Shown piece after piece: positions 31,422 through 37,054 of a stretch of DNA of 37,054 nucleotides (position 1 is its first letter; every line of letters begins with the position of its first letter). This DNA is from a virus. Under the pieces are notes generated by a model. The model saw nothing but the letters and a program-made list of their open reading frames with translations. It searched no databases and was not told where the DNA came from. The stretch covers positions 10,143-47,196 of the IMG/VR virus record IMGVR_UViG_3300000563_000005. The stretch is one strand, 5' to 3'. The position numbers and the translations under genes were made by a program.

Positions 31422-31721
31422 CTATTCTGGTAAAATTTCTAGTTTATCATTCACTAATATTTCAATACAATATTCCGGTTTTGTAAGTATTGCTTTTATC
31501 AAGGTCATTCCCCAATAACTTCTTTTAAAATCCCCAGACGGCTTTACCTGACATACAACATGTAAAAACCTATCTAGTTCTTCGGGATCAATTAAATGGC
31601 CATTTACATACATATAAGCTTTATAATATTTTGCCTCTAATATATTTCTAGCATATAAACCTATAAAGTTAGGAGGTTCATATGCAAAACATAATTCAAC
31701 TGGCGTATTAAGTATTTTCAT
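31422..31721 (-). CDS. DPEY-family protein, 99 aa (outlying member)
   Basis: Carries the family's two boxes: YVNGHLIDPEELDRFL in the middle and KAILTKPEYCIEIL near the C-terminus. Asp of DPEY is Lys here. It is separated from the main group (33170-36680) by the exonuclease and two other genes. The N-terminal 45 residues (MKILNTPVELCFAYEPPN) are specific. Function of the family is unknown. Confidence 0.75.
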   Translation of the reverse strand: MKILNTPVELCFAYEPPNFIGLYARNILEAKYYKAYMYVNGHLIDPEELDRFLHVVCQVKPSGDFKRSYWGMTLIKAILTKPEYCIEILVNDKLEILPE

Positions 31722-31734
31722 AGTTTAATTAAAG

Positions 31735-31890
31735 CGCGCCCGGCAGGGTTGAAACCTGCATCCCTCTTGCACATCGTTGCACCCGGGAACAGATGGTACC
31801 ATCCTATGTTACCGAGTGTGTCCAATAACCGCCCACTACTTCTGCGGTGGGGAACCTCTCGCTGGCTGCGTCTACTTCCGCCACGAGCGC
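31735..31890 (-). ncRNA. tRNA-like structured RNA with enlarged middle (156 bases)
   Basis: On the minus strand GCGCTCG (31890-31884) pairs with CGGGCGC (31742-31736) as a 7-bp acceptor-like stem. TGGCGGAAGTAGACGC resembles the D-arm start of tRNA-Leu, though without the GG pair. GCAGG-TTTCAAC-CCTGC just before the 3' strand is a T-arm-like hairpin. Between them lie about 95 bases with no normal anticodon arm: a CCCAC/GTGGG hairpin, an 11-bp-long arm ACTCGGTAACA/TGTTCCCGGGT (one mismatch) capped by GATGG/CCATC, and TGCA/TGCA. No CCA is encoded. The segment is clearly more GC-rich than its neighbours. It could be a degenerate tRNA-Leu or a novel tRNA-like RNA. Confidence 0.45.
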
Positions 31891-31896
31891 AATATT

Positions 31897-32121
31897 TTAT
31901 TTTATTTTAAATCCTATAGAAATGTTATTTCTAGTTGTTACAACGCCAATTATAATTATAGCCATTACAGTAATCCACGACCCTACTGCAAGAAGAATGG
32001 ATATTCTCCTATCTGATTTGTATTCTTGCTCTGCAAGGTCAGGGACCATCTTTTGTATTGTACCAAAAGATAATCCATACGCTAGAAATGCTCCTACTAA
32101 ATATATTAATATGTATATCAT
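31897..32121 (-). CDS. Two-span membrane protein, 74 aa
   Basis: Spans at about 2-20 and 43-63 (ILLAVGSWITVMAIIIIGVV), a charged loop between (VPDLAEQEYKSDRR) and a basic tail (GFKIK). It ends six bases before the tRNA-like element. Unknown. Confidence 0.7.
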   Translation of the reverse strand: MIYILIYLVGAFLAYGLSFGTIQKMVPDLAEQEYKSDRRISILLAVGSWITVMAIIIIGVVTTRNNISIGFKIK

Positions 32122-32127
32122 AATTTC

Positions 32128-32496
32128 TCACTTATTATACCATTGAACATGAGTACAGTCATCGCGTATCTTTCCGGTAGTTACGTCACTGGGTATAATA
32201 CTAATGTCAGTTAGCTTACCGTCCTTAACATACTCACCGAAACCATCGGTGTCCACAAAACTGCCATTCTCGCATAGTGTTTTAAATTCTTCGAGCGTCA
32301 TTGGATTTGTCGCATCTCCTCTATCGTGTGGCTCCAAGACTAGTCGAAGTTCCCTGTAGAGCTCTTGTAGCTCGTTGCGCTCTTTCTCTATAGCCTTCAA
32401 AAACTGATCGTAATCCAGATCATACATTTCATCCATAGTCTGCGCAATAGATTTACTTATCTCTTGTATCTTCTGTTCGATTTCCTGTTGCGTCAT
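32128..32496 (-). CDS. Coiled-coil protein, 122 aa
   Basis: AGGAGGAATT precedes the ATG. Residues 1-55 form a long charged helix (MTQQEIEQKIQEISKSIAQT), followed by a beta-rich end (FGEYVKDGKLTDISIIPSDV). Not recognised. Confidence 0.75.
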   Translation of the reverse strand: MTQQEIEQKIQEISKSIAQTMDEMYDLDYDQFLKAIEKERNELQELYRELRLVLEPHDRGDATNPMTLEEFKTLCENGSFVDTDGFGEYVKDGKLTDISIIPSDVTTGKIRDDCTHVQWYNK

Positions 32497-32585
32497 AATT
32501 CCTCCTTTAGTGCTTGTTTAAATTCAACCAGAGGTATGCTACGAGCTAATGGCTCCAACTTACCTTCCCACTGTATTGTATACAA
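32493..32585 (-). CDS. Possible microprotein, 30 aa (TTG start)
   Basis: The gap between the exonuclease and the 122-aa gene holds a frame starting TTG at 32585: YTIQWEGKLEPLARSIPLVEF and a helix KQALKEEL. Its stop overlaps the next start (ATGA), as for real genes here, but there is no ribosome binding site. Confidence 0.35.
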   Translation of the reverse strand: MYTIQWEGKLEPLARSIPLVEFKQALKEEL

Positions 32586-32606
32586 ATGTTATACTATCGT
32601 GCTGGT

Positions 32607-33173
32607 TTAACTGATCTCGAAGTTTTGTTGTTTTAGTTGGGTAGCGATGTCGCATAAATACTCTATTTGAGATAAGCAATCCACCAGAGATGTATGATCT
32701 ATCCCTGAACGTTCTGGATGGTCCCTATAGTACTCGTATGTTTCACGGGCTAATGAGCGCATTGTACGTACGTCACGCACGCAATTATATTTAAACGGCG
32801 GCTGTTGACGCAAACGCAAATATGCATTTCTAAGTATAGGCATATCAAAATCAGGGGCAGTACACCAAATATATGTGTCCTCGGACCCTATTTTGTCGAA
32901 CCACTGCCGGAATTCATATAACGCCTGACCCAACGATGTGGGATCCTTCTGCATCTGTTTTTGTGCCTCCCGGTCTTGATTCATCCACCAATATATCGTA
33001 TCGCCGTCCACCTCGCATCCTGCATCTATGCTGGATTGAGGGTGGATTTGGCGTTCGAACGTTGAGTATATTTCTTTTGTGTACAAGTTAAAATGTGCTG
33101 CACCTATGGAAAGCATCACTGCATTGGATGTCTTTCCAAGGGTTTCTAAATCTAGCATTATGTGTTTAATCAT
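32607..33173 (-). CDS. DEDD 3'-5' exonuclease (Rv2179c/RNase T-like)
   Basis: Motif I is MLDLETLGKTSNAVMLSIGAA (Asp8, Glu10), followed by FERQIHP and DTIYWWMNQDREAQ, a pattern typical of the Rv2179c-like 3'-5' exoribonucleases. Motif II is WCTAPDFDMPIL (Asp in FDMP). Motif III is HTSLVDCLSQIEYL, with His and Asp. At 188 aa it is a single catalytic domain. It would trim RNA or single-stranded DNA 3' ends with two metal ions; which one is not shown. Overlaps the upstream DPEY gene by four bases. Confidence 0.88.
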   Translation of the reverse strand: MIKHIMLDLETLGKTSNAVMLSIGAAHFNLYTKEIYSTFERQIHPQSSIDAGCEVDGDTIYWWMNQDREAQKQMQKDPTSLGQALYEFRQWFDKIGSEDTYIWCTAPDFDMPILRNAYLRLRQQPPFKYNCVRDVRTMRSLARETYEYYRDHPERSGIDHTSLVDCLSQIEYLCDIATQLKQQNFEIS

Positions 33174-33427
33174 TTCTTCAGTTCTATTTTAATTTTATAT
33201 TCTGGATCATCGAACAAGCAAGCAACTACATCACTTGGAGTGTGGTCTTTAATATATGCCAATATAAATCTTCTAAGCACTATAAAGTTATAGATCACAT
33301 CGTCATCGACCTTTACTCCGTTCACTGTAACACTTAACCTCCTGAATATCGCCCTAAGTGTACAGTTGTTGCGATTCTCGGCCGTAGAGTACATATTTAA
33401 AGATTCACTAAGAGTCATTTCTTCCAT
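33170..33427 (-). CDS. DPEY-family protein, 85 aa
   Basis: VTVNGVKVDDDVIYNFI and CLFDDPEYKIKIEL are the family boxes. Start at Met1 (33427) or Met4. It overlaps the upstream gene by 20 bases and the exonuclease by four. Function unknown. Confidence 0.75.
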   Translation of the reverse strand: MEEMTLSESLNMYSTAENRNNCTLRAIFRRLSVTVNGVKVDDDVIYNFIVLRRFILAYIKDHTPSDVVACLFDDPEYKIKIELKK

Positions 33428-33818
33428 TTAATTCTTCTTTCATTATCTCGTTTATCCAACGCCTTGCTGTATCAGTTTTTATTTCCATTAATTGTATTGC
33501 GCTTTGTTCAGCTTCTTCATCTGATTCATACGTCTTTCTAAATACACTTCCATCAGTAAACCGTAGTTTTAGTTCAGCTTTATCATATACTTTGCCGTTG
33601 ACGAGCTTCCAATCTTTCCCCTCTTTATTCTTTCCTATTTCTACAGGTATGTATCCACTCGCATATCCAACCTTTATATATGCAATCTTTGATCCAAAAA
33701 ACCCAAATATTCTAGTTTCTACATATTTATAAAAACTAGAAATTTGCTGGGGGATAACTTGTATATTTACTAAGTTGTCTAGGTTATAATAATTCTTTAT
33801 CATATTCTTCTCCATCAT
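33408..33818 (-). CDS. Hypothetical protein, 136 aa
   Basis: Start overlaps the stop upstream (TGATG). Two beta-rich stretches (KIAYIKVGYASGYIPVEIG; AELKLRFTDGSVFRKTYESD) and a C-terminal helix. It lacks the DPEY boxes although it lies among that family. Confidence 0.75.
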   Translation of the reverse strand: MMEKNMIKNYYNLDNLVNIQVIPQQISSFYKYVETRIFGFFGSKIAYIKVGYASGYIPVEIGKNKEGKDWKLVNGKVYDKAELKLRFTDGSVFRKTYESDEEAEQSAIQLMEIKTDTARRWINEIMKEELNGRNDS

Positions 33819-34096
33819 TGCGTCAAGGTGGTATAATATTCATATCCATCTTCACCAACAAAAGCACCATCAATATGTATTATGTCAGTCTCTTTGTAGA
33901 TTAATTTGCCATTATAATATCTCGAGATATGTAGCTTTTCCTTCGTTCCATATCTACACTCTACTAACGACGTGTGATCATTCCATAACAAAACTCTTAC
34001 AGTATGAGGACAGTTAGGAAATCTTTTTAGCATATCTTTTGTTACTAACATAATCTGATTTTTTAGCTCCTCTATATCAATTTTAATGTCGTTCAT
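33815..34096 (-). CDS. Hypothetical protein, 93 aa
   Basis: ATGA overlap with the DPEY frame upstream. N-terminal acidic helix, then strands (TVRVLLWNDHTSLVECRYG; ISRYYNGKLIYKETDIIHI). Not recognised. Confidence 0.72.
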   Translation of the reverse strand: MNDIKIDIEELKNQIMLVTKDMLKRFPNCPHTVRVLLWNDHTSLVECRYGTKEKLHISRYYNGKLIYKETDIIHIDGAFVGEDGYEYYTTLTQ

Positions 34097-34383
34097 GGTA
34101 TGTATGTTTTATAAGTAAGTATAATATATTGTGAACTAGAGTTCATAGTTACCTCATATTCAGGGTCATTAAATATGTTTAATATTAGATCTCGAGCGTC
34201 TATTTGCTCCATAGTTAGGTTGCCAGGATTTATAGGAATAAACATTCCCAAATAATTAGCAAAATCTTCGGTGTCAAGTTGAATACCATTTACAGTGACT
34301 CTATATTCATGTAGTGCGTTCTTTACACGGTCACTAAGTAAAGCTTTAAATTTGCTTAAGTATAATTTTATTTGTGTGATAAT
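34093..34383 (-). CDS. DPEY-family protein without a standard start codon
   Basis: A clear family member: YRVTVNGIQLDTEDFANYLG and LILNIFNDPEYEVTM. The stop overlaps the next start (ATGA). The frame opens after a TAG at 34386-34384 but holds no ATG, GTG or TTG before the conserved boxes. Initiation at ATT or ATA, ribosome slippage from the upstream member (34346-34609), or loss of the start are all possible. End certain, start unknown. Confidence 0.6.
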   Translation of the reverse strand: MITQIKLYLSKFKALLSDRVKNALHEYRVTVNGIQLDTEDFANYLGMFIPINPGNLTMEQIDARDLILNIFNDPEYEVTMNSSSQYIILTYKTYIP

Positions 34384-34609
34384 CTATTATCGTTAAATGA
34401 TATTCAAAATCTTCAAATATCATTTCCAGAATACTTTGGGGTACTATTACGCATGCTGAAGTCTGCATCCTGCACCCCATCATTTTATAAATAAATGGTA
34501 CATCAAATGCATCTGGGGTTATTATAACTCCATTAACGTTTATACCGAGCCTATTACCATTATCTGCGCTGTAAAAGCTATTATTTAACAAATCTATTAT
34601 TATATGCAT
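34346..34609 (-). CDS. DPEY-family protein, 87 aa
   Basis: INVNGVIITPDAFDVPF and LEMIFEDFEYHLTIID are divergent family boxes (DFEY instead of DPEY). It overlaps the upstream member by 10 bases and the start-less member downstream by 38 bases. Unknown function. Confidence 0.75.
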   Translation of the reverse strand: MHIIIDLLNNSFYSADNGNRLGINVNGVIITPDAFDVPFIYKMMGCRMQTSACVIVPQSILEMIFEDFEYHLTIIDYHTNKIILKQI

Positions 34610-34863
34610 ATTTTTTCACATCTTAATTCGTACTCCGGATCATCGAACATAGCAAGCAGCTGGTTCCACTGGACAAAGTAAGTATCCATCATGAACATAT
34701 ACACATCTTCAGGTTCCACTAGTATATTATTCACAAATATATGGAACTTCACTTTGCCGGTCCTGACCACATTTTGGTTTATGTGGTTGTAGTTGTATGT
34801 ATACCGTATGAAAAAACTGTTTCCTGGATGCACACATATTTTAGTTAATGGATGTAGGTTCAT
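34600..34863 (-). CDS. DPEY-family protein, 87 aa
   Basis: FVNNILVEPEDVYMFM and LLAMFDDPEYELRCEK are the family boxes. N-terminus aromatic (NSFFIRYTYNYNHINQN). ATGA overlap with the 178-aa gene upstream. Confidence 0.75.
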   Translation of the reverse strand: MNLHPLTKICVHPGNSFFIRYTYNYNHINQNVVRTGKVKFHIFVNNILVEPEDVYMFMMDTYFVQWNQLLAMFDDPEYELRCEKICI

Positions 34864-35396
34864 ATCACCATTATTCGATCAGCTAATAATACTGATGGAT
34901 TAGTTGGCTTAGCACTGATTTTATATGCAAATACCGGCGCTATGACTAAATCATCACGCTTACGGAATCTATTAAGATAGTCCCCGGCATGCTCTAGTAA
35001 GCGGAATATATGAAAACCTGACCAATACATTGTCCCTTTACCATCTCGAACTCTTTTTATATCGGCTACCATCCATTTTCTTATCGGCAGCTCACGGCTT
35101 CGATTAACTCCATGATATAAAAACTTAAGCCTATCATCTTTAGTTCGACGCACTATTTTATAATATACTTGTCTTCCTACCACTGTAACACTAGCGTATC
35201 CCTGAGCGTAGGCTTTTACCTCGTTACGCTGACAAGCCCGAAGGGCGGCAGGAAAACTGTTGTATGTGCCTACATCTTCTTGATTGTGGTTATCTTTAAA
35301 TACATAATAAGGTAATAAGTTCGGGTGATCCTGGTACTGAATAAAGCACCCTCTATACCACCATTCATTTGTTTCAATTGCTACTGGTTTTAACAT
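34860..35396 (-). CDS. Conserved phage protein, 178 aa
   Basis: N-terminal part WWYRGCFIQYQDHPNLLPYYVF...YNSFPAALRAC and C-terminal part LPIRKWMVADIKRVRDGKG...YWSGFHIFR, then VLLADRIMVI, resemble a two-part protein I recall from large phages. No catalytic motif is visible. It overlaps a DPEY member at each side and may be served by the same unit. Confidence 0.78.
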   Translation of the reverse strand: MLKPVAIETNEWWYRGCFIQYQDHPNLLPYYVFKDNHNQEDVGTYNSFPAALRACQRNEVKAYAQGYASVTVVGRQVYYKIVRRTKDDRLKFLYHGVNRSRELPIRKWMVADIKRVRDGKGTMYWSGFHIFRLLEHAGDYLNRFRKRDDLVIAPVFAYKISAKPTNPSVLLADRIMVI

Positions 35397-35625
35397 CTGT
35401 TATCTCTACACTATATTCTGGATCATTAAAAAGCTCTAATACTTGTAAATTAGCATATGTGTTTCTGCCTGATTTAATTGTTGTGGTACATATTCCATTG
35501 TGCAGCACGAATTCTTGTAGTTCTGCCCATATAACGGGTTGTCCGTTTACTACTATTTGAAATTGGTCCCACTCCACTACTATACGCTCTGTTGTTAAAT
35601 CGAGCATTGTTATTGATGGATTCAT
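35374..35625 (-). CDS. DPEY-family protein, 83 aa
   Basis: IVVNGQPVIWAELQEFV and LELFNDPEYSVEITD. N-terminus MNPSITMLDLTTERIVVEW. It overlaps the 178-aa gene by 23 bases. Confidence 0.75.
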   Translation of the reverse strand: MNPSITMLDLTTERIVVEWDQFQIVVNGQPVIWAELQEFVLHNGICTTTIKSGRNTYANLQVLELFNDPEYSVEITDVKTSSN

Positions 35626-35632
35626 TTAATTA

Positions 35633-35710
35633 TTAGTTCCATATTATCTCCAGGTTATACTCGGGATCCTCAAATAAATCTCTAATTATTTCTAACATAT
35701 TTTTATCCAT
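35633..35710 (-). pseudogene. Truncated DPEY-family remnant, 25 aa
   Basis: Only the C-terminal box remains: MLEIIRDLFEDPEYNLEII. The frame is open back to about 35755 but the VNG box is absent and no ribosome binding site is seen. It looks like a decayed or rearranged copy between two intact members. Confidence 0.55.
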
Positions 35711-35724
35711 AGAAATAGTTTCAC

Positions 35725-35853
35725 TTATTGAGTATAACACAAACCAAACTGATTTTCACATTTTTCTAGCAGTTGTTCTCGTATACTTTTGTCGCATGTA
35801 GTCATTCCCCATAAATTTATTAAAGACTCCATTTGTTCAAATCGGTCTTTCAT
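35725..35853 (-). CDS. Microprotein, 42 aa
   Basis: MKDRFEQMESLINLWGMTT, then CDKSIREQLLEKC and ENQFGLCYTQ. It overlaps the end of the upstream DPEY gene by 17 bases. Helical; unknown. Confidence 0.55.
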   Translation of the reverse strand: MKDRFEQMESLINLWGMTTCDKSIREQLLEKCENQFGLCYTQ

Positions 35854-36139
35854 ATAATACCTCGTTATGTGCTAGCTTACCATCTTGGTACAGTTGTATT
35901 TCCGAAGTATACTCAGAATCAGTGAAGTATAGAGTAATAGTATAAAATGTTACATAGTTTCTTCTCCACCTATATCGACTAGAAAAGCGCATAAATTCTG
36001 CAAAATCTATCTCTGTATCGTTAACTATTATCTTAACTTCGAATAGCTGCATCGGTAGCTCAAATAATAGCTTACCATTAAACTCATAAAAGACGTGTTC
36101 ATTTATAAGTATCATATATATACCCTCGTACATCCACAC
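35837..36139 (-). CDS. DPEY-family protein, divergent (DSEY), 92-100 aa
   Basis: VKIIVNDTEIDFAEFMRF and LYFTDSEYTSEIQL are changed forms of the two boxes. Met9 (MILINEHVFYEFNGK) is the likelier start. The C-terminus runs on with QDGKLAHNEVLYERP. Confidence 0.7.
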   Translation of the reverse strand: MWMYEGIYMILINEHVFYEFNGKLLFELPMQLFEVKIIVNDTEIDFAEFMRFSSRYRWRRNYVTFYTITLYFTDSEYTSEIQLYQDGKLAHNEVLYERPI

Positions 36140-36145
36140 ACGTAT

Positions 36146-36382
36146 TTATTCATGATAAATTCTATAATTGTATTCTGGATCTTCAAACATATTTTCGATA
36201 CTACTTCTGTTTATAGTATAATCTCGTCCCGCCACCGCAGGTCTTCCCGAAAAAAGTATAAAATATACAGGATCAATAGTTACACCATTAACTATTATTG
36301 TTACTTTTTTCCCGTCTTCGGTTTGTAAATGGGTTGGTTCTTTTTCGGGCTTTAGATGGATGAAATATATATGGTTTGTCAT
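36146..36382 (-). CDS. DPEY-family protein, 78 aa
   Basis: VTIIVNGVTIDPVYFILF and IENMFEDPEYNYRIY. It overlaps the upstream member by 95 bases in another frame, so the upstream C-terminal extension or this N-terminus may be non-functional. Confidence 0.72.
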   Translation of the reverse strand: MTNHIYFIHLKPEKEPTHLQTEDGKKVTIIVNGVTIDPVYFILFSGRPAVAGRDYTINRSSIENMFEDPEYNYRIYHE

Positions 36383-36680
36383 GATTTTCTATCTTTATCG
36401 TTAACTCGTATTCTGGGTCATTAAATAGATCTAAGATAACTGAAAAGGCTATGTCATAATAAATACCCAATCCCGATGCATAACGGGTCATCAAATGTGT
36501 ATATATCTGTGGAAATCTCGATTCAATAAATTCCGTTGGGTCTATAGCTTCTCCGTTTACGTACATAGTTACCTGTTCATTAGAATTAGTTAATCTAATA
36601 TGGTTATTTTGTGTTAAAATATCAACGCAAAAGCTTAGTATAGGTCCGGTATTCATATTTTTAGCCTGTTTTTTAATCAT
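36288..36680 (-). CDS. DPEY-family protein with basic C-terminal extension, 122-130 aa
   Basis: The clearest member: VTMYVNGEAIDPTEFIESRF and VILDLFNDPEYELTIKIE. After the box a basic tail follows (SKARKRTNPFTNRRREKS) that exists only here and is encoded in the overlap with the next gene. Start at Met1 (36680) or Met9 (36656), where AGG lies upstream. Confidence 0.75.
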   Translation of the reverse strand: MIKKQAKNMNTGPILSFCVDILTQNNHIRLTNSNEQVTMYVNGEAIDPTEFIESRFPQIYTHLMTRYASGLGIYYDIAFSVILDLFNDPEYELTIKIENHDKPYIFHPSKARKRTNPFTNRRREKSNNNS

Positions 36681-36694
36681 GGAGTCAATTAAAG

Positions 36695-36871
36695 CTATTT
36701 GATCATTGATGCGTTTAACTGCATAACTGTGGCTGCTAACTTGTCAGTGTCGTGTGACAATTTGTACTGTATCGCTTTAGTCTCGTAATGCCTTTTTGTT
36801 TTTATATCCCTTTCGAGAATATTACTTAGTGTCTTCAGGTCGTACAGGTCGTTTTTTGATAGTGTAACCAT
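36695..36871 (-). CDS. Basic helical microprotein, 58 aa
   Basis: MVTLSKNDLYDLKTLSNILE, then RDIKTKRHYETKAIQ and a helical end (DKLAATVMQLNASMIK). It overlaps the 64-aa gene upstream by 50 bases and fills the gap before the first DPEY gene. Likely a coiled coil; function unknown. Confidence 0.6.
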   Translation of the reverse strand: MVTLSKNDLYDLKTLSNILERDIKTKRHYETKAIQYKLSHDTDKLAATVMQLNASMIK

Positions 36872-37016
36872 ATACTATGCAATGCCCTTCGTGATTATAA
36901 TAAGTTAACCATTCTACATCTTCGTCCAAACGTAGATAGACTCCGCGGACACAACCGGTTTCTTCTGGTTTAGTTGCGGGTGAGTTCACCCATCTCATGT
37001 TGACATCAGTTATCAT
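36822..37016 (-). CDS. Hypothetical protein, 64 aa
   Basis: MITDVNMRWVNSPATKPEETG, with WLTYYNHEGHCIVYGYTIKK: a short beta-rich protein. It starts three bases after the stop of the partial frame at the window edge. Its last 17 codons are shared out of frame with the 58-aa gene. Confidence 0.65.
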   Translation of the reverse strand: MITDVNMRWVNSPATKPEETGCVRGVYLRLDEDVEWLTYYNHEGHCIVYGYTIKKRPVRPEDTK

Positions 37017-37019
37017 ATG

Positions 37020-37054
37020 TTATCCTAATTGTTTTTTAAGTTTCTCTTGCAATA
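37020..37054 (-). CDS. 3' end of an upstream gene (partial)
   Basis: The last ten codons of a minus-strand frame entering from the right edge, LQEKLKKQLG and stop. Helical and charged; too short to identify. Confidence 0.4.
   Translation of the reverse strand, partial: LQEKLKKQLG

Noticed and set aside
31735-31890. tmRNA, because a tRNA-like frame encloses a short frame starting GCA and ending TAG
   Set aside because: Too short for a one-piece tmRNA, the putative tag (AEVVGGYWTHSVT) lacks the usual ALAA-like end, and no pseudoknots are evident.

Overview
The window looks like part of a large, lytic-type double-stranded DNA phage genome. Genes are tightly packed, mostly on the minus strand, often joined by 4-base start/stop overlaps, and most encode small phage-type proteins of unknown function. 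I see no integrase, transposase, CRISPR array or rRNA. The host is probably Gram-negative: there is a lipobox lipoprotein, a membrane-anchored lytic transglycosylase, and two proteins ending in Tyr-rich segments with a terminal Phe that resemble outer-membrane beta-barrels. Many genes have strong AGGAGG-type ribosome binding sites, and one promoter matches the sigma70 consensus (TTGACA, 17 bases, TATAAT). This argues against Bacteroidetes, where both signals are usually weak.

Layout. (1) 1-3306 (+): the 3' part of a multisubunit-type RNA polymerase gene in which the C-terminus of beta runs in frame into a nearly complete beta-prime. It ends at a two-way terminator. (2) 3353-9921 (-): an unrecognised 469-aa protein, a polynucleotide-kinase-like P-loop protein, a ClpA-type unfoldase with a putative ClpP-docking loop, and ThyX. 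(3) 9971-13106 (-): a signal-anchor protein and a likely lysis or envelope group (transglycosylase plus a TM/coiled-coil protein). (4) 13096-18161: a T4 Rnl1-like RNA ligase, several unknown and zinc-ribbon microproteins, a HAD-like phosphatase and a receiver-like protein of the type tied to cyclic-phosphate processing. A single small plus-strand gene sits opposite a divergent control region. (5) 18139-25413: conserved phage proteins, including a VWA protein and a BCS1-like AAA+ ATPase, plus a 163-base non-coding element closed by a perfect 10-bp stem. (6) 25424-28505: three units bounded by clear terminators. They encode a glycosyltransferase fused to a probable beta-barrel, a zinc-binding protein, and a repeat-rich lipoprotein under the consensus promoter. 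(7) 28502-33173: small genes, two of them interrupted, two structured non-coding elements (one tRNA-like) and a DEDD exonuclease. (8) 31422-36680: ten copies or remnants of a small-protein family I do not recognise, sharing a 'VNG..IDP..F' segment and a C-terminal 'F.DPEY' box.

How it may fit together. The phage appears to carry its own transcription enzyme, a nucleotide-metabolism gene (thyX), a set of RNA-repair-type enzymes and a protease regulator that could redirect host ClpP. It also carries envelope-directed proteins that could act at lysis or remodel the host surface. The features most worth following up are the fused polymerase, the glycosyltransferase-barrel fusion, the DPEY paralogue array and the structured RNAs. 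All functional statements come from motif reading; no database search was run.
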